NCBI GenBank assembly: GCA_946886325.1
Contig: CAMPIK010000176.1
Location: 1-5,850 of the forward strand
From: an uncultured Shinella sp.
GTDB lineage: Bacteria; Pseudomonadota; Alphaproteobacteria; Rhizobiales; Rhizobiaceae
Reading direction: 5' to 3'
DNA length: 5,850 nucleotides
The first letter of the stretch is position 1. Each line of letters starts with the position of its first letter. The notes below the pieces were generated by a model. That model saw only the letters and a list, made by a program, of their open reading frames with translations, was not told where the DNA came from and ran no database searches. A program made the position numbers and the translations under genes. Of the stretch, positions 4,836 to 5,850 are shown in pieces.

Positions 4836-5777
4836 ATGAAGATACAGGCGATTTTCAACAGGGACGGCGGCACGTTCCGCACCACGGACATGGAAGCCTA
4901 TGTGCGCCATGCCGAGAAGATCTTCGGGGAGGCCGGCCATCATCTCGACTGCGATGTGGTCGAGGGGGCCGACATCGCGGACGCGCTGAAGCGCTCGGCC
5001 AATCGCGACGATCTCGACGCCATGGTCGCCGGCGGCGGCGACGGCACGATTTCGGCTGCGGCCGGCTTTGCCTGGAAGGCCGGCATGCCGCTCGGCGTTG
5101 TACCGGCGGGCACGATGAACCTCTTTGCCCGGACGCTGAAGATACCGCTCGACATCTGGCAGTCGCTCGCAGCGCTGGCGAACGGCGAGGTGGTGGCCGC
5201 CGATATCGGCAGCGCCGACGGGCGCGCCTTCGTGCACCAGTTCTCGGCCGGGCTGCATGCCCGCATGGTGCGGCTCAGAAACGGCATGACCTATCGCTCG
5301 CGCCTCGGCAAGATCGCCGCCAATGTGCGCGCTGCGACCGGCGTCGTCTTCGATCCGCCGGCGTTCGAGGTCGAATTCGATGTCGATGGCGTCAAGGAAC
5401 ACCGGCTCGTTTCCGCCATCAACGTCTCCAACAACCGCTTCGGCGACGTCTCGCTGCTCTATGCCGACGACGTCACCGGCGGCCATCTCGGTTTTTACAC
5501 GACCCAGCCGCTGAAGCCGTCGGGTGTGGCAAAGCTCGCTTTCGACATCATGCGCGGCAAGCTGCGCGACAATGCCGACGTCACCGAAATGACCGGCAGC
5601 GCCGTCGACCTGCATTTCCCCAAGGTCGGCGACCGGCCGATCAACTGCGTCATCGACGGCGAACTGCTGCCGATGGGCCGCGACGTGGCGATCCGCATCC
5701 ACGACGGCGAACTCAAGGTGATCGTGCCGAAGATCGAGGCGAAGCGCATCGAAAAATCCTCCTCGGCCGCCGCCTGA
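4836..5777 (+). CDS. Diacylglycerol kinase family lipid kinase (YegS/LCB5-like)
   Basis: This encodes a 313-residue soluble protein, close to the usual ~300 aa of bacterial lipid kinases. Seen: an N-terminal strand with NRDGG (8-12), where the family usually has N-P-x-S-G; the nucleotide-binding loop GGGDGT (66-71); PAGTMNLFAR (90-99), corresponding to the P-x-G-T-x-N-D-x-A-R motif with L in place of the usual D; and near the C-terminus IDGE (273-276), matching the conserved D-G-E of the second domain. Together these give the two-domain DAGK catalytic fold (PF00781, COG1597). Known: such enzymes phosphorylate diacylglycerol or related lipids with ATP at the inner face of the membrane; the lipid substrate here cannot be told from sequence. 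The start is the ATG at 4836, with GGAG eight bases upstream. It reads divergently from the MFS gene and no functional link is evident. The tail ends in a short S/A-rich stretch. Confidence 0.92.
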   Translation: MKIQAIFNRDGGTFRTTDMEAYVRHAEKIFGEAGHHLDCDVVEGADIADALKRSANRDDLDAMVAGGGDGTISAAAGFAWKAGMPLGVVPAGTMNLFARTLKIPLDIWQSLAALANGEVVAADIGSADGRAFVHQFSAGLHARMVRLRNGMTYRSRLGKIAANVRAATGVVFDPPAFEVEFDVDGVKEHRLVSAINVSNNRFGDVSLLYADDVTGGHLGFYTTQPLKPSGVAKLAFDIMRGKLRDNADVTEMTGSAVDLHFPKVGDRPINCVIDGELLPMGRDVAIRIHDGELKVIVPKIEAKRIEKSSSAAA

Positions 5778-5799
5778 GCGTCGCTCAGAGACCGTTTTT
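5774..5799 (+). terminator. Weak intrinsic terminator at the lipid kinase stop codon
   Basis: CTGAGC and GCTCAG form a perfect 6-bp stem with a 3-base loop (5774-5788) that includes the stop codon. TTTTT follows at 5795-5799 after six bases. The short stem and the gap before the T-run make it weak. Confidence 0.4.
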
Positions 5800-5817
5800 G
5801 AAATGCGTCAGGGCGAG

Positions 5818-5837
5818 TCGAAAATGGCGTTTTTCGA
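5818..5837. repeat. AT-rich inverted repeat at the right end
   Basis: TCGAAAA and TTTTCGA are perfect 7-bp arms around TGGCGT. The repeat lies in non-coding sequence after the lipid kinase, cut by the window end. It could be an operator or promoter element of the next gene, or part of a dispersed intergenic repeat; the window gives no second copy. Confidence 0.35.
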
Positions 5838-5850
5838 GCACCGAAGCGGA

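Noticed and set aside
4749..5702. 317-codon open frame antisense to the lipid kinase
   Set aside because: The + strand frame holds all the kinase motifs; the antisense translation is rich in H, R, D and A without a domain.

Overview
The window is GC-rich DNA with the strong G/C third-position bias of an alphaproteobacterium. The gene content fits a member of the Rhizobiales, probably Rhizobiaceae: an RTX-type secreted protein of rhizobial style, a DoxX membrane protein, a DHA1-type MFS exporter and a diacylglycerol-kinase-like lipid kinase. The genus cannot be fixed from the sequence alone. There are no tRNA or rRNA genes, CRISPR arrays, insertion sequences or integrase genes.

Layout. (1) Bases 36-2456 (+) encode a large, probably type I-secreted calcium-binding protein. 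It has seven ~54-residue repeats that look like the blades of a seven-bladed beta-propeller, then one cadherin-like domain, two blocks of RTX nonapeptides, and a serralysin-like C-terminal domain ending in a typical type I secretion tail. Its frame is open to the left edge of the window, so the true start may lie outside. (2) Bases 2457-2592 separate two convergent genes and hold two back-to-back intrinsic terminators, one per strand. (3) Bases 2593-3009 (-) encode a four-helix DoxX-family protein with a clear ribosome binding site. (4) Bases 3010-3245 hold its leader, with a perfect small hairpin and a separate 16-base operator-like dyad. (5) Bases 3246-4487 (-) encode a 12-helix MFS transporter of the AraJ/YdhP type; a longer TTG-initiated version from 4544 is possible. 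(6) Bases 4488-4835 are a divergent intergenic region with candidate promoters and two dyads. (7) Bases 4836-5777 (+) encode a YegS/LCB5-type lipid kinase. (8) The last ~70 bases are non-coding, with a weak terminator and an AT-rich inverted repeat.

The four genes look like separate transcription units: a convergent pair with dedicated terminators, a same-strand pair separated by 236 bases with dyads, and a divergent pair. They do not form an obvious pathway. No type I secretion genes (ABC transporter, membrane fusion protein) accompany the RTX gene here, so it would have to use a transporter encoded elsewhere. The most noteworthy item is the exact sevenfold repeat module in the secreted protein. 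I see no clear sign of a wholly new multi-gene system.
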